A stretch of DNA of 50,190 nucleotides from Hofstenia miamia (GCA_004352715.1 SCFE01000017.1:1304321-1354510), one strand, 5' to 3'. Positions 1 to 12,430 are shown, counted from the stretch's first letter. Notes: generated from the sequence alone by a model not told the origin. Translations and numbers: made by a program.

Positions 1-22
1 TATATATATATATATATATATA
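1..22. repeat. (TA)n microsatellite
   Basis: An uninterrupted TA dinucleotide run at the window edge, so its full length is not visible. Confidence 0.95.
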
Positions 23-3000
23 CCGTTCTATTGAGATCCGTTTTGTTTTTAAGAGCATTTGGGAAATAACATAAAAACATTTAATTAATATTTACATAAT
101 TTAGGCACGTTTCCATTCCCACACCTTCTAATTACATTCATGATAATGATAACACAATGATTTCATAAGCAATGATCGAATGTAAAACTAGTTATTAGTA
201 ATATGTAATTTATGAAAACAAAATAATCCGCTAACAGAACCTCAGTAATAAATTTAGCATTGGATTTTCATGCTTATTGCGTGTTGAATTTTTATGGGAA
301 ATTGTTGACGGAGTGAAAACGAAACCGTATCAAGACATTTTCATTATGCATTGTATATGCAATTCTATGCTATTCACCAATGAAAATTAGATTCAAGTGT
401 TTGTTGCAAACAACTCGCTATAAAGTGATTTTAGGCACACTCAAAATTGCCTGCAAGGTGCTTGCATTTCACTGATACTGCAAGTTTAATCCAATATTTC
501 GGTTTGCAGGTAAATAATTTAGTTATGAATTTTTTTTGGAATTGTATTTACCTTGGCAATATCTGTCCATTATTTTACTGATATTTCATTGAAATATTTT
601 CGAATGATTCCAAAAAATGTTTTTGTCTATGCACAGGCGTGGACTTAGGGAAAGGTATAGGGGGGAATTGATCTGTAGTTATGCTATTGTCGTACTGGGT
701 CCGATCCTAATAACGTTTTAGTGGCTTCAACCAAAGTGCAATGATTTTTTGTCAAATACGGCAGTGATGTGACTGAGAAAAAAACATTGGAATTGTGTGG
801 ATATGAGATATTTCTTAGTGTAAGTTGAATTGTCCCCCACTGGTATTCTAAGAACCGTTTGCATTCACCCTTAACCTGTTGCGACATTCCTATATATCTT
901 AAATACTTCTATATTTTTTCAATTTTACCATGTCCCATGTCGTGTTGCCATAGACCAAGGATTGTAGGCCAAAAAATCCCCACCAAGATTAAAACTATGA
1001 TTTGAAGAACATTTTTCTATCATGGGCCGCCATCACTCTACTGGTGCACGGGACTCCCTGCTCAACTTTATACTTAGAAATTATATGAATTTTTTAAAAT
1101 TATTTTTATTTTTAAATAAAATTCAAACGCTTATAACTCATGTACTAATGAAGACATTTAAAATCTGAAAACACGACCTCTGACTTTGTGCACGGGTTAC
1201 CTAAGCGGGATGCACAGTTTTCTTCACAAAACAAAGTGTTTCAGGACATTGTCTTGCCTCATTATCTGAACACTAGGTATGAAAATAATTTGAATATTTT
1301 TTACAAAAATCAGATTTCTCATTGAAAAAATTCATATTTGCATGTAATTCAGGCATAAGAATATGTTTTAGCACATATCTTCATCATTGCATGAGCGGGC
1401 CCAACCCCATAGACGAGTCCATACAAAAGGCCTTCAATATTTCTTAACAGGGTTGGATAAAACGGGGTCAAATTGTTAAAAAATGTGGACAAATCGCTTT
1501 GTTACATAAAAGTAGCACTTGTAGAAATTGGTTTAAGGTTTACAATCGCATGAGAAGCGGGGTGATGTCGGAATCCCTACCTCATTGGACAAGCCTGCAT
1601 ATTGCTGCATATCATTTAACAATATTTGTTATTGCTTTTATAAATTTATATAAATTTTAATTTCATTTGCAAAAAAAAATGTAAACAAAAGCTGGTAATT
1701 ACTACTAAGAATTTTGAAATTAGAAAATTAGTTAATTGCAAAAACAAGCTAAGAGCTTTTTCAAATATATAGTTTTTTTATCAAAACGAGACCGAATTTG
1801 ATACCAATTATCTTTGAAATATTATGGCTAATATTTAGTTACGACAACTTTAGGCAATTTCCGATACCAATATTTTGTTTTTTGCGATATTGAAAATTCC
1901 CTGGGGCATTTTATGTATTAGTGCGTAAAATATCTTGATTTTAATGAAAATCAAGATTTAAAAAAATTCTATTAATATCTATATTATCTTTACAAAGCTT
2001 GAAGGACCAAATTTTATTTTGATACTGAAACTTGAAATATCATGTCCCGCAAAGCTCTAGAGAATGTTCACTTGACCCACGTCTTCTTTTCTGATTACAT
2101 TATAATTGGCAGAAATTCTTCAATGACATGAGATGCCTGCAAATATTTATTAGATTTACCCCAATTGTCTATTTTGCAATTGCTTATGCATTATATTCCA
2201 TTAAAAATTCATGAGTGCGACAGCATTTTGTACAATAATAATACAAACAGACTTGCTGCATCGTCATTAAGACTTATATTAAATTCTGTTGGATTTGAAA
2301 ACAAAACATAAGTCTAAGTTGTTATCTAGAGTGTTTCCCAATTCGACGTTTTAATCGTAATCGATGACGAAACATTTTATTGTTGAAAGCGATAAAAACC
2401 GTATTTTTGTAAAACAAGATTGATTACGTCACCATATTTAATACATCGCTTTTGCGACGAAAGTAGGAGTTTTCGTTGTCAAAGCCATTTTGAAAAACTC
2501 AAATTGACTTTGAACACTTAGGTTTCTATTTATACAGGAAATTTCAAACAAAGCAAAATCTGATTGACCATAAAAGAAAAAGTAAATATAAAACAAAAAA
2601 ACAACAACTTTAGCAAGACTTAATTGAGTGGTAAAGCACTTAATCAACAACGGCCTTTTTTCCTATTATACTAAGAGTAGCATTTCTCAATGGTGGTTTT
2701 GATTTTAAATTGATGACCTCAATTGTTGCACAGAGTATCTTCTTTGAAAAACATTTCTAAGAGACTTGAAAATATCAATAGCTGCCATGTCACGTAAAGC
2801 ATACCACGTTCTACAATGCTGGAGCAGACGATCTAGTTATTCTTAGATAAAACAAGGTTTGATTAATTTCAACCCCTACATTAAGTTGATATCGATAGCA
2901 CAGACTTACAGATTATAATTCTATTTATAACAGTGTTTAATATTATGTGTTTCAAATTCACATTGGTTATCGGTTTATTCTAAAATTCTTAGTTGGTTTT

Positions 3001-4397
3001 TAAACTATTTGTATTTCAAAAAACAAATGTATTTGACTGATATCACCATGCTTAATTGGTGTTGAGCAGATCCGTCTATAGATTGAAATAGCTGGATATC
3101 ATCAGAGTTCAATTAGATACAAGGACTTCAATAAATAAAGCAAATTATTTTATTGAATTATATGTCGCCATTAAAACAGATATTACGAAGATACATTCAA
3201 CAAGTTACTATGAGGGCGATTTAATTTTAACCTAATACAGCCTATTTTTTTACCTAAACTAAATCAAAATTTCATCTTTATTTTGACTTTAAGAAAGAAC
3301 AGTTAAGAGAGATTGAGAAAGTAAATTTTGTCAGCAATTTTAATGATTAATGTGAAAAACAAAATACTTTTATAAATTTTCAAACAAAAAAATGCTATCT
3401 TTACAAAGCACATTCTTTATGTTGTGGCCAAGCATGATTTGATTTGACAAATTTGTAGGACAAATGCCTTTGCCTGTTCAGCTTATGGTTTTCGAATTCG
3501 TTCTCTTATATGATCTTTAAGATCACATAGAATATGTGGTGGACTCTACATTTTCCATGAGGCTAATGACTAAGCAGAACAAACATTCAAAGCAAAAATA
3601 ATTGCATTGCGTTATTGAAATAAAAGCCTTCAATTTAAGTATAATTTCTAAGAAAAATATTTTTGAAATTATTCTGAAAACACGAATATTTTGACTATAT
3701 TTTGACAGTATTGACCACCATATCGGATCGCACTAGTTATTATATTAATTGATTTGAAACATGCTGAAATGAACTATTCAGCAACATTTGGTCTCAACAG
3801 AATGTCTTTCCAAAATAGCTAAGTTGGCAAAAGGGTCTTTCAGTTGTTTGAGAGGCTTGCATGTAATGAACTTTGTAGTATAATAAATAACTGTTGATTC
3901 ATAAAGTGGAGGTCCAAGATTGTTTTTCTAATAGATTTAGTCCACATAACGTATTTTTCAAGTTTAACAAAAAATTATCAGTGATGATGCCATATAATAC
4001 TTTTTTATGCCAACCGTTTTTTGCAAGCAAAAAAATGTTTAATAAATTCACTGCAATGCTGCAAATTGGATGATAATAAACTCAAAATTAACTACTATAG
4101 CCCAGAAGTGCACTGTTTATGAGTAAATTAGGATGATTCTAATGCTCTCCCTATATAAACATTACCAATTAAATTTAAATTATCACACTTACTAGTTGAT
4201 AAATGTGTCAGCTAATATCAATCAAATACATGTTGTAAATATGTGTTGGCATATATATGTAGATGTTTCTATAATCTGTTAACTTTTAAGCATAAGCTAA
4301 ACTAAACTTGTTTAAAACAAATTTTTTAATTTATTTAAAAACTTTAAAACCAATGCAAGATTATGTAAATCCCAGTTCGACTATTGTTAAAGTCATA
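23..4397. other. Gene-free AT-rich DNA
   Basis: I see no open frame with recognisable protein similarity, no RNA gene and no clear repeat boundary pair. The only structured spot is a sequence starting at 634 (CAGGCGTGGACTTAGGG) followed by a G-run, with a matching C-run near 833-838. It resembles one end of a hAT-type MITE but has no visible partner end. Otherwise intergenic or intronic. Confidence 0.6.
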
Positions 4398-4937
4398 TTT
4401 GATTCAACAATACATGAAAAATTGTCAATTTCACTCCTATCCTGAGTCAACCAATTTGAACCTGACTTTTCATAATTTCATTTGTGAGATGATTGCTCAT
4501 TTTTAGAAATATATATTGTCATTAATTTTTGATATTTAATGAGTGAGGATATTCCAGTGATGACAACATTCATTTTGGAAAACCTCCATCTACCTCAGAT
4601 GAGGACATGGGTATAACATGAATGATGTTTTATTTTTCATTGAATAACATTGAAAAGACTTTCTGTGAGATGGATTTGAAACAATGAATACTTCTCATTA
4701 ACCTTGATTCTTTTCCCCCAGTGTTCTCCATGAATTGCTCTCTACCTAGTCCTTGCTTGTCTCTTCCATTCTATCCTACTCTGACATGCCTTCTTTCCTT
4801 CATCCTTTGTTCTTATCTTCTTTAATTCCATTGTGATCTCTAGTACTGATTCTTTAGGTTGCTTTGTTACATATTTTGTTAATCCTAGTGTTCTGGTTTA
4901 AAGACTTTCTCCTCATATGTCATCTTGATTTAAGTTT
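4398..4937. repeat. Block X, first copy (allelic duplicate of 5482-6021)
   Basis: These 540 bases are repeated at 5482-6021 with a visible substitution near the end (cctagtg versus cctagtt). From about 4720 onward the block is the minus-strand coding tail of the RLE retrotransposon described for 5804-7070. The first ~320 bases are anonymous AT-rich DNA. Near identity plus the single N at 5481 argues that this is the other haplotype of the same locus rather than a true duplication. Confidence 0.85.
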
Positions 4938-5480
4938 TGGTGATATTTTTAATGTGAATCTCCATTGAGATTAATCTAATCTGACTTTAACACTAGTTTG
5001 TGATTCAAAAATCAGATTTTTTTCAGATTTTAGTCACAGAAAATTAAAAAATTGTTAAATAGAATGTAGTTTTTAACTATCAACTGTGCAGATGAAAATA
5101 TATGTTATATTTAGTTTTAGCGCTGTGAAATTAAATTATGGTATTTCAAAAAGCCTTAGACAACTGTGAGAAATGATATTATTTGCTTGCTAGTGAATTA
5201 AGAATTTGGTAAACTCGATCAAATTCGTCACCGACCTCAGACTAATTTTTCAAATTGCATCCAGGCCACATGGTTGCGAGCATATAATCACAACTCATTA
5301 CAAATATCATTTTCCAGCCTAATATAAGCCTTAAATAAGCATTCAAAGGAATAAGATCAATGTGATTAACAACATTTTACAAAATTCTTATATGAATTAA
5401 AAGTTCACAAATCACAACTTTTTCTATTTTTTGTGCTAATATCTCGGATTATTAATAAAAATCAAGTGGTCTATCCTCTA
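4938..5480. repeat. Dispersed repeat Y (uninterrupted copy)
   Basis: About 543 bases that recur at 19224-19323 plus 21498-21944, where the same sequence is split by 2174 bases. Here Y abuts the retrotransposon fragment exactly where blocks X and X' stop matching (after gatttaagttt). Y therefore looks like an insertion present on one haplotype and absent from the other. No protein-coding frame is visible. The right end is cut off by the N at 5481. No convincing terminal inverted repeat was found, so the class is unknown. Confidence 0.75.
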
Positions 5481-5481
5481 N

Positions 5482-6021
5482 TTTGATTCAACAATACATG
5501 AAAAATTGTCAATTTCACTCCTATCCTGAGTCAACCAATTTGAACCTGACTTTTCATAATTTCATTTGTGAGATGATTGCTCATTTTTAGAAATATATAT
5601 TGTCATTAATTTTTGATATTTAATGAGTGAGGATATTCCAGTGATGACAACATTCATTTTGGAAAACCTCCATCTACCTCAGATGAGGACATGGGTATAA
5701 CATGAATGATGTTTTATTTTTCATTGAATAACATTGAAAAGACTTTCTGTGAGATGGATTTGAAACAATGAATACTTCTCATTAACCTTGATTCTTTTCC
5801 CCCAGTGTTCTCCATGAATTGCTCTCTACCTAGTCCTTGCTTGTCTCTTCCATTCTATCCTACTCTGACATGCCTTCTTTCCTTCATCCTTTGTTCTTAT
5901 CTTCTTTAATTCCATTGTGATCTCTAGTACTGATTCTTTAGGTTGCTTTGTTACATATTTTGTTAATCCTAGTTTTCTGGTTTAAAGACTTTCTCCTCAT
6001 ATGTCATCTTGATTTAAGTTT
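5482..6021. repeat. Block X', second copy (after single-N join)
   Basis: Matches 4398-4937 nearly base for base. Unlike the first copy it runs directly on into the rest of the retrotransposon fragment (aatgctctcc...), without repeat Y. The single N at 5481 marks the join. This version is the uninterrupted allele. Confidence 0.85.
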
Positions 6022-7070
6022 AATGCTCTCCCTGCTGCTAGTAACTGACCAGGCTCCTGGCTACATCCCTTTTGTATTTCATTGAACAATTCATACTGAT
6101 TATCTCAACACTGGTATTATCTATGGATTTATTGCAATTATACTGTTCTCCCCATTCAATGCTGACTTCTGTAATACCTCCTTAATCTTTTTTTGCTCTC
6201 TTTATCACTGCTAAGTACTTGTGCCTTTCTCTTCAGCCTCCTAAGCCATATGCCTAATGCTTGTCCTCAAGCCATTTACCTCTGAACACTCACCCTTGAT
6301 AATTGTCACTGCTCCACACTTTCCTAGTGAAAACTCCAACCTAGACTATTTATTTACCTCAGCAATGCCCTCACCTGCTTCTGCAACATTTTTCATCTTC
6401 GGGCAATCTAAGTACCATAAGTAACTCACTAGTCTACCATTACCTACAAATTATATACATGCTTCATTATCCTATCTATCTAAATTTGCTATTTCCTCAT
6501 CCTCTATCTCTCTAGGAACTGAAACCACTTTCTTGAAAATCCATTGACCTCTTGTGTCATCACTACCCACTTATGTGATATGCTATCACATCCAAGTTCT
6601 CCATCACTTGGTATATTAGCAATTGATTTTTACATCTATTCTTTGTCCTGCATCCTTCTGCTTTTCTGTGATCAAGCTGTTCTGCTCTAAGTAACATGTC
6701 AGCATGCTTGAAATCCCTAACATTAGCAACTTCCCAGTGGTTGGCAAATGTTTTATTGGCTGGAAGATGCTTGCTTCATCGCCCCTCTTTGGATTTTTTA
6801 TCCAATACCCATGTGCTTTATCTCTGCCTAGCACTTTTCAATTTTTAATCAGAGCTTCTTTCAATGTTGCCATTGTGATCACTTCTTTTTGTTCAAGCTC
6901 ATTCTTTATCTCATATTCCTTAATTCCCCATATACTCTCCCAGAACCATTCTGCATCTCAACTGCACTAGCTGTGCATTATTTACTTCTTCATATTGTCT
7001 CTTGCCTGCTTTGCCCTTGTCTTATACTTTCTAAGCCTCTGCAAATAGTCTCTGCTTAAGCTTTCTGTAG
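5804..7070 (-). mobile_element. RLE-type non-LTR retrotransposon fragment alpha (R4/Dong-like)
   Basis: A decayed minus-strand retrotransposon coding region, full of stops and internal deletions. Read from high to low coordinate it shows an RT fingers region (KAHGYWIKNPKRG, then PIKHLPTTGKLL at about 6690-6810). Next comes a palm A-like segment (CDSISHKWVV, about 6555-6590), then the thumb segment matching FGLGKCAAV of other copies (here FSLGKCGAV, about 6310-6340). The tail (EGKKACQSR, about 5870-5900) lies just upstream of where the zinc knuckle should be. The C-terminal endonuclease is missing at 5804. The (TTA)n tract at 7071 abuts the 5' side. The family is assigned by similarity to the better copies at 7943 and 13396. 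Not functional. Confidence 0.75.
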
Positions 7071-7102
7071 TTATTACTATTATTAATATTATTATTAGTA
7101 TT
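7071..7102. repeat. (TTA)n microsatellite between retrotransposon copies
   Basis: An imperfect TTA/ATT run separating fragments alpha and beta. On the retrotransposon strand it reads TAA, the repeat that Dong elements are known to use as insertion target. Confidence 0.85.
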
Positions 7103-7295
7103 GTCTCATTATTTGCTCACAGCTTCATGCTGGTATCCATCTTATCTCAGGGAACTCACCAGTTCACAGAGTCTGAGAGTTTGCTCAGGACTCTAGCTGT
7201 TTCAAACAGCACTGCTTTAGTCCTGCTCTCCTTAGCCACTTGTTTAAGCTAACTACAAACAGTAGTGGTGCTAAGCTGTCTCCGTGGAATATACC
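7103..7295 (-). mobile_element. RLE retrotransposon fragment beta, very short and internally deleted
   Basis: About 190 bases flanked on both sides by TTA repeats. On the minus strand it starts with the RT palm motif GIFHGDSLAPLLFVVSLN and passes directly, through a large deletion, to the extreme C-terminal tail. That tail corresponds to the LRKSLRLPGNW...DTSMKL region of copy delta. All intervening thumb, zinc-knuckle and endonuclease sequence is absent. It is either a 5'-truncated and deleted insertion or an assembly collapse at the microsatellite. Confidence 0.65.
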
Positions 7296-7942
7296 TATTA
7301 TTATTATTANNNNNNNNNNNNNNNNNNNNNNNNNNNNNNNNNNNNNNNNNNNNNNNNNNNNNNNNNNNNNNNNNNNNNNNNNNNNNNNNNNNNNNNNNNN
7401 NNNNNNNNNNNNNNNNNNNNNNNNNNNNNNNNNNNNNNNNNNNNNNNNNNNNNNNNNNNNNNNNNNNNNNNNNNNNNNNNNNNNNNNNNNNNNNNNNNNN
7501 NNNNNNNNNNNNNNNNNNNNNNNNNNNNNNNNNNNNNNNNNNNNNNNNNNNNNNNNNNNNNNNNNNNNNNNNNNNNNNNNNNNNNNNNNNNNNNNNNNNN
7601 NNNNNNNNNNNNNNNNNNNNNNNNNNNNNNNNNNNNNNNNNNNNNNNNNNNNNNNNNNNNNNNNNNNNNNNNNNNNNNNNNNNNNNNNNNNNNNNNNNNN
7701 NNNNNNNNNNNNNNNNNNNNNNNNNNNNNNNNNNNNNNNNNNNNNNNNNNNNNNNNNNNNNNNNNNNNNNNNNNNNNNNNNNNNNNNNNNNNNNNNNNNN
7801 NNNNNNNNNNNNNNNNNNNNNNNNNNNNNNNNNNNNNNNNNNNNNNNNNNNNNNNNNNNNNNNNNNNNNNNNNNNNNNNNNNNNNNNNNNNNNNNNNNNN
7901 NNNNNNNNNNNNNNNNNNNNNNNNNNNNNNNNNNNNNNNNNN
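7296..7942. other. (TTA)n tract running into a 633-N gap
   Basis: TTA repeats occupy 7296-7309, then N from 7310 to 7942. The gap probably holds more microsatellite plus the C-terminal endonuclease of the copy that resumes at 7943. Confidence 0.9.
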
Positions 7943-8739
7943 CTTGCTTGTCTGTATGTTGAAGTCCCACAGTATCTTAATCTTCTCATTCTTGATGGCT
8001 CCCTGCAGCTTGTGCTCATACCACTTGTCTCCTGCTTCTAACCCATGCTGCCTGCTCAAGCTCCAATGTACCATTTTTCCTACCTTGTCATGCCTGAACT
8101 TATACTCATTCTGCGCCAACTTCTCACATCCTGCTATCAGGTGATCTACTGTCTCACACTCTTTCTTACATAGCCTACATTTTTCACTTACTTCTGCTCT
8201 TCTGTCTATATGCTTCTTCACAGAGTTTGTTCTTATTGCTTGCTCCTGCACTGCCATTATTAGTGCTTCTGTTTCTCTCTTCATTCCTGCCTTCTTTAAC
8301 CACCTGTTGCTCTCTTCTTTGTGACAGTTTTCCATATTCCTCCAGTATTCTCCATGCATTACTTTCTGCCTATACCTTGTTTGTCACTCTGCTTCCATTC
8401 TTCTCTGGTATGCTTTCTTTCCTTCAGCCTCTGTTCTTATCTTTCCTGACTCCATAGTGACATATTCCTTTAGTCATAGTGCATCTGTTTCCAAAGCCTC
8501 CTTTCCCTCCTTTATGCCTTGCTATGTACAGTCTATCCACATCTCAATTGATGTTAAAAACCCTCTCTGCTGCTAGTAACTTCCTTGTCTTCCTGTCAAG
8601 CTTTCTCAGCTTATTCTTATTCCACTTAATTATTCCTGCTGAGTGTCTCAACACTTTTATTGCCCATGTGTTTATTGCCTTTGTGCTGTTCTGCCCATTC
8701 TGTGCTGACTTCTGTAGTACCTTCTTCCTCTCATCTTAT
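7943..8739 (-). mobile_element. RLE retrotransposon copy gamma, C-terminal half
   Basis: Best preserved stretch of the family. On the minus strand an open segment (8359 down to 7943) encodes a CCHC zinc knuckle CRLCKKECETVDHLIAGC (C-x2-C, then H-x4-C) and then IKILWDFNIQTSK, which leads into the PD-D endonuclease in the gap. The order RT, thumb, CCHC, endonuclease is diagnostic of RLE-type LINEs (R2, R4, NeSL, CRE groups). Upstream (8360-8739) lies a decayed post-RT region with INTWAIKVLRHSAGIIKWN. The reading resumes at 12826-13328: the two halves are consecutive parts of one element separated by a later insertion. Stops and frameshifts make it a pseudogene. Confidence 0.85.
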
Positions 8740-8887
8740 TGTAAAGATCCCAAGCTTGACTGGTACCAGCAATGAAGACCACAAATGTGTACCTCATGCT
8801 TACCAATTGATGTTTACTGCACAACTTATTATGTGCACCTATATATGTGCCATTTATTTTAATAAATTATCAATTATTGCTTTTACA
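8740..8887 (+). repeat. Candidate 5' LTR of the inserted Ty3/gypsy element
   Basis: The segment begins TGTAAAGATCC exactly where retrotransposon gamma coding stops and ends TGCTTTTACA, giving the inverted TGTAAA...TTTACA termini expected of an LTR. Its last ~50 bases (tatgtgccat...cttttaca) match 12782-12825. A TGG-start primer-binding-like sequence (tggtgacagc) follows at 8898. The two LTR copies differ by a large indel and no clean target-site duplication is visible. Confidence 0.5.
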
Positions 8888-8934
8888 TAACTTTTTATGG
8901 TGACAGCAATTTGTTATTTAATGTGAACTTAGAA

Positions 8935-10734
8935 TATCTCAAACCCAGTCCATTAGATGTAGATAGTCTCAATACCACGCCAGAATGGAAAACTTAGATT
9001 CACAAATTCACTCTTTTCCTAGAAGCCACTGAAATGGATGGGAAATCTGATGAAGTCAAAATTGGCATCTTGCTATGCTCTATTGAAGAATAGGCAAATA
9101 ATATATTCAAAAAATTTGTTTGGTCTCAACCAGAAAACCAAGCAAAATACATCATTGTAATCAATAAGTATTTCAATACATTCACAGAGGATTTAATGAA
9201 ATATTTGAAAGATATATTTTTTTCTTAACTACCCAATCAAATATGAGCATTGCCCAATTTGTCAATATTTAAAGAACACATGTTCACTATTGCAACTTTG
9301 GCAACCTAGAAGATAGCCTAATAAGAGAAAGAATTGTATTAAAATGTAAGACTACAAGAGCAACTTCTAAAAGGTGACTCAATCAATTTGTTCAAAGCAA
9401 TTGAAGTTACCTAAACCTTGGACCAGTCAATGACACAATTAAAAAAATGAATAAAAATAAGGAGAAATATGAAGACTTTTTCAAAGAAGTGGACATAATC
9501 AAACTAAAATTCAATGCACACCTTAAAAAATTAGAAATCAACTCATCCATGATTGTAGACAATGTGGGAAAGCACACCAACCTAGAAGGTGTCCTGCATA
9601 TGGTGAGGAATGGAAAAAATGCCATAGACCCAATCACTTTGCCATGAAATGCAGATCACACCTGAAGCAAGCTTATGTCAATGAATTTTTTGAAAGTACA
9701 TCATTAGCCTCCGATTTAGAATCTGATTTAGAATGCAATGCAATATCTGAAGTTAATTCCAGATGAAAAAACCATATTACATCACTGATTACAGTAGTTC
9801 ACTTCATAAATATTAAACTTCCAATGAAGGTAGACACAGGAGCACAATGCAATGCAATCTTGAAATCTCTTTTCAATGAGATCCAGAAATTGATGCATAT
9901 AGTCATGATAAGAAACAAGTGTAAAATTTCAGCATATGTTTGAAATGCATATTATGGAATGTGTCTGGACATGTTTGATTCTGCAGATTCAGGACATAAA
10001 AATTATATGAACCTTCTAAATGAATATCATTGTGTATTTGAAGGATATGGATACATCAATGTACCATACCACATATTATTAAAAGAAGACACTTGTCCAA
10101 TATTCCACCCACAACACAACATTCCATTCAGCATAATGCCAAAACTAAAACAAAAACTTGAAGAACTCAAAAGAAACAATATAATTGCAGATATTAATCA
10201 ACCAACAGATTGAGTAGTGGTGGAAAAGTGAACCAGAGATCTATGAATAACCTTTGGTGCTAAACTCTCAATAAAAACATTAGATGTGAACATCATTACT
10301 CACCAGGGCTTGCAAAAATGCATTCATTTTTCAATGGGAAGCAATTCTTCACTGTTATTGATCTCACCAGCTGTTATTGGCACATTCTTCTTGATGATGA
10401 GTCCTCCTTACTTTGTACATTTAATACACCTTATGGGTGCATGAGGTGAAAAAGAATGCCTTTTGGTTTAATTTCAGTTACTGATAAAGCTCAAAAGATG
10501 GCAGCTGAGACTTTTTCAAATATTCCAAATGTAATGGCATTTCATGATGACATTTGCAATGCTAAAACATCAAAACAAGAACACTATAAAGCATTAAAGA
10601 AAGTTCTCAAAAGTGCAAAAAGCAATTATATACAAAATCAATTAAATACATGGGATATGTTATTGACAAAAATGTGTTCCATCCAGATCCCAAATAAGTC
10701 TTGTTCTATTCAAAATCTATCAAAACCTGAATGA
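8935..10734 (+). pseudogene. Ty3/gypsy retrotransposon gag-pol remnant
   Basis: Frames broken by many stops, but domains appear in canonical order. A gag segment (about 8940-9370) reads FTLFLEATEMDGKSDEVKI, then NLEDSLIRERIVLKC. The nucleocapsid zinc knuckle HDCRQCGKAHQPRRC at 9548-9595 is followed by a damaged second knuckle, WKKCHRPNHFAMKC, whose first Cys has become Trp. The protease core KVDTGAQCN lies at about 9825-9855. Reverse transcriptase runs 10050-10734: NIPFSIMPKLKQKL, then PTD with TGA in place of the expected Trp codon, VIDLTSCYWHI, TFNTPYG, MPFGL, and the catalytic loop as FHDD instead of YxDD. RNase H and integrase are absent; a minus-strand LINE fragment follows instead. Similar in layout to K02A2.6-type gypsy polyproteins. 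Confidence 0.88.
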
Positions 10735-10739
10735 CAAGA

Positions 10740-12430
10740 AAAGTCTTCAGCAAATCCTGGGCATGATGGGGGCTCCCATTGCTAGCTCCTCATGAAATGC
10801 TAAAGCTTGTATGGTACTGACCAGATCTGGTCCAGAAACCCTGGTAAGAAAATAACCACAAAGTCAAAAGGGAAGAATATACACTTAGCCCATCAACACC
10901 CCCAATTAACAGCAGAAGCCTTAAAGCTTCCTATGTTGCCTGTCCCTGCATGCTCTGAAAGGATGAGGTGTCAGTTCTTAATGTGCTGTAAATATCAACC
11001 TTTACTCTTATATGATTTGTAAAAGCCATCCACTATACAGTTCCAGCTATTAGCATTTCCTTCCCTTTTGGAAATCTGTGTATGGTCATCCCTGACAAAA
11101 CAATTGAGAGCTTTCTTCTATGAAAACCTATGTTCACACTCCATGCACCATAGGTGTCTCATATAAGCATGTTTGAGCCTTGGTACTGCTGCAAAGACCA
11201 CCCCAAAAAATATCCTTTGGATCAATTCTGTGTCACCATTGATAAGACCTGCAAGATTGTGAATTACTTCACTACTTTTCTTATCCCTAAAGCATAATGT
11301 AGTGAATATGGAAAATATCTGAGACTCTTCAACTGCTTTCCCTAGCACAGACTTCTCACTGCACTCATGATGTGGAAATTACCTTCAGGAACTATTGATG
11401 CCTTGGTCATTGCTAACTCAAGGGGCTGATCACTAGTTATGCTTTCACTTATGGCTTACAAAAAGCTAAGAACTTACATGCTACTATTGTGCGCACTTGT
11501 TCAGAAGGCAAAAGTCCGTGAACTTTGTCCTTGGTTAACCTATCCCAGAGTCAGACACCACAAAATACCTTTTTCAGGTGTTTATAGAAGCCTCATGCAT
11601 CTCCAGTTCCCTAGCAGCTTCTGCCCACATCTCACATGCATAGGTCAGTGTGGGTACCATAATGCCTTGTAAGAGAAGGTAAGGGAGTGCTTTGCCAAAT
11701 CCATTCTTATGTGCTACTTGGTGATAATGTAGGATCTTGCTCACAGCACCATTTCACTGATGTCTTGCTTCAGAGAGGGCTGTCCCAGCAGTGCTGATCA
11801 TCAAGCCTAAGTACTTAAACTCTGATATGAATTCAATGTTCTTAGCAGACATTAACTTTATCAGATGTTCTTTCCANNNNNNNNNNNNNNNNNNNNNNNN
11901 NNNNNNNNNNNNNNNNNNNNNNNNNNNNNNNNNNNNNNNNNNNNNNNNNNNNNNNNNNNNNNNNNAGACATTAACTTTATCAGATGTTCTTTCCAATGCT
12001 CTTGATAACCACATGCACTTGGTCTTTGGTACAGAGATATTAATACCTAGTGGCACTACAACTGTAACTAGACCACCTAGATAGCTCTTATTGTTCCTCA
12101 GACCTTCTGAAAAGACCAAGATCATCTGCATACTTGATGTGCTTAAGTTCCACTTCCCTTTTACCAAAGAAAGAGCTAAAAACAATTCATTTGGGGTTCC
12201 ATAGAGTCACTCACAGAGCAGATAGTGGAAAAGGAGGTTAAGTAAGCAAGGGCTGAGGACACATACTTGTTGTACTCCATGCTCAAGCCAAAAGCTTGCT
12301 CATGGATGCTTGCCACAAATGTGTGCTATCATTGAATCATGCAAGGACTTAACGATCTTGATTATCCATTTTGGCATAATGTCGAGTGCTGTGCAGCAGA
12401 CACAGTAGAGAATGAAAAGGTTGAAATGAT
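10740..12430 (-). mobile_element. Non-LTR retrotransposon (LINE) RT fragment nested in the gypsy element
   Basis: A minus-strand RT of a family different from the RLE copies. From high to low coordinate it reads KWIIKIVKSLHDSMIAH (about 12310-12370), the palm motif GVQQVCVLSPCLLNLLF (about 12230-12290), a damaged active-site area near 12120-12150, INISVPKTKCM (about 12010-12050), FKYLGLMISTAGTALSEAR (about 11765-11825) and GIMVPTLTYACEMWAEA (about 11610-11670). The rest down to 10740 is more decayed and I assign it only by continuity. The class (Jockey, CR1 or other APE-type) is not resolved. The fragment replaces the 3' half of the gypsy element. Confidence 0.75.
11847..11995. other. 89-N gap with 30-bp overlapping edges
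   Basis: The 30 bases at 11847-11876 are identical to 11966-11995, with N between (11877-11965). The gap is therefore probably not real: the two contig ends overlap and should be merged, which keeps the LINE reading continuous. Confidence 0.85.

Noticed and set aside
7185-8359. Several long frames on both strands through 7310-7942
   Set aside because: They consist mostly of N and have no evidence of coding inside the gap. Only the minus-strand part from 7943 to 8359 is supported.
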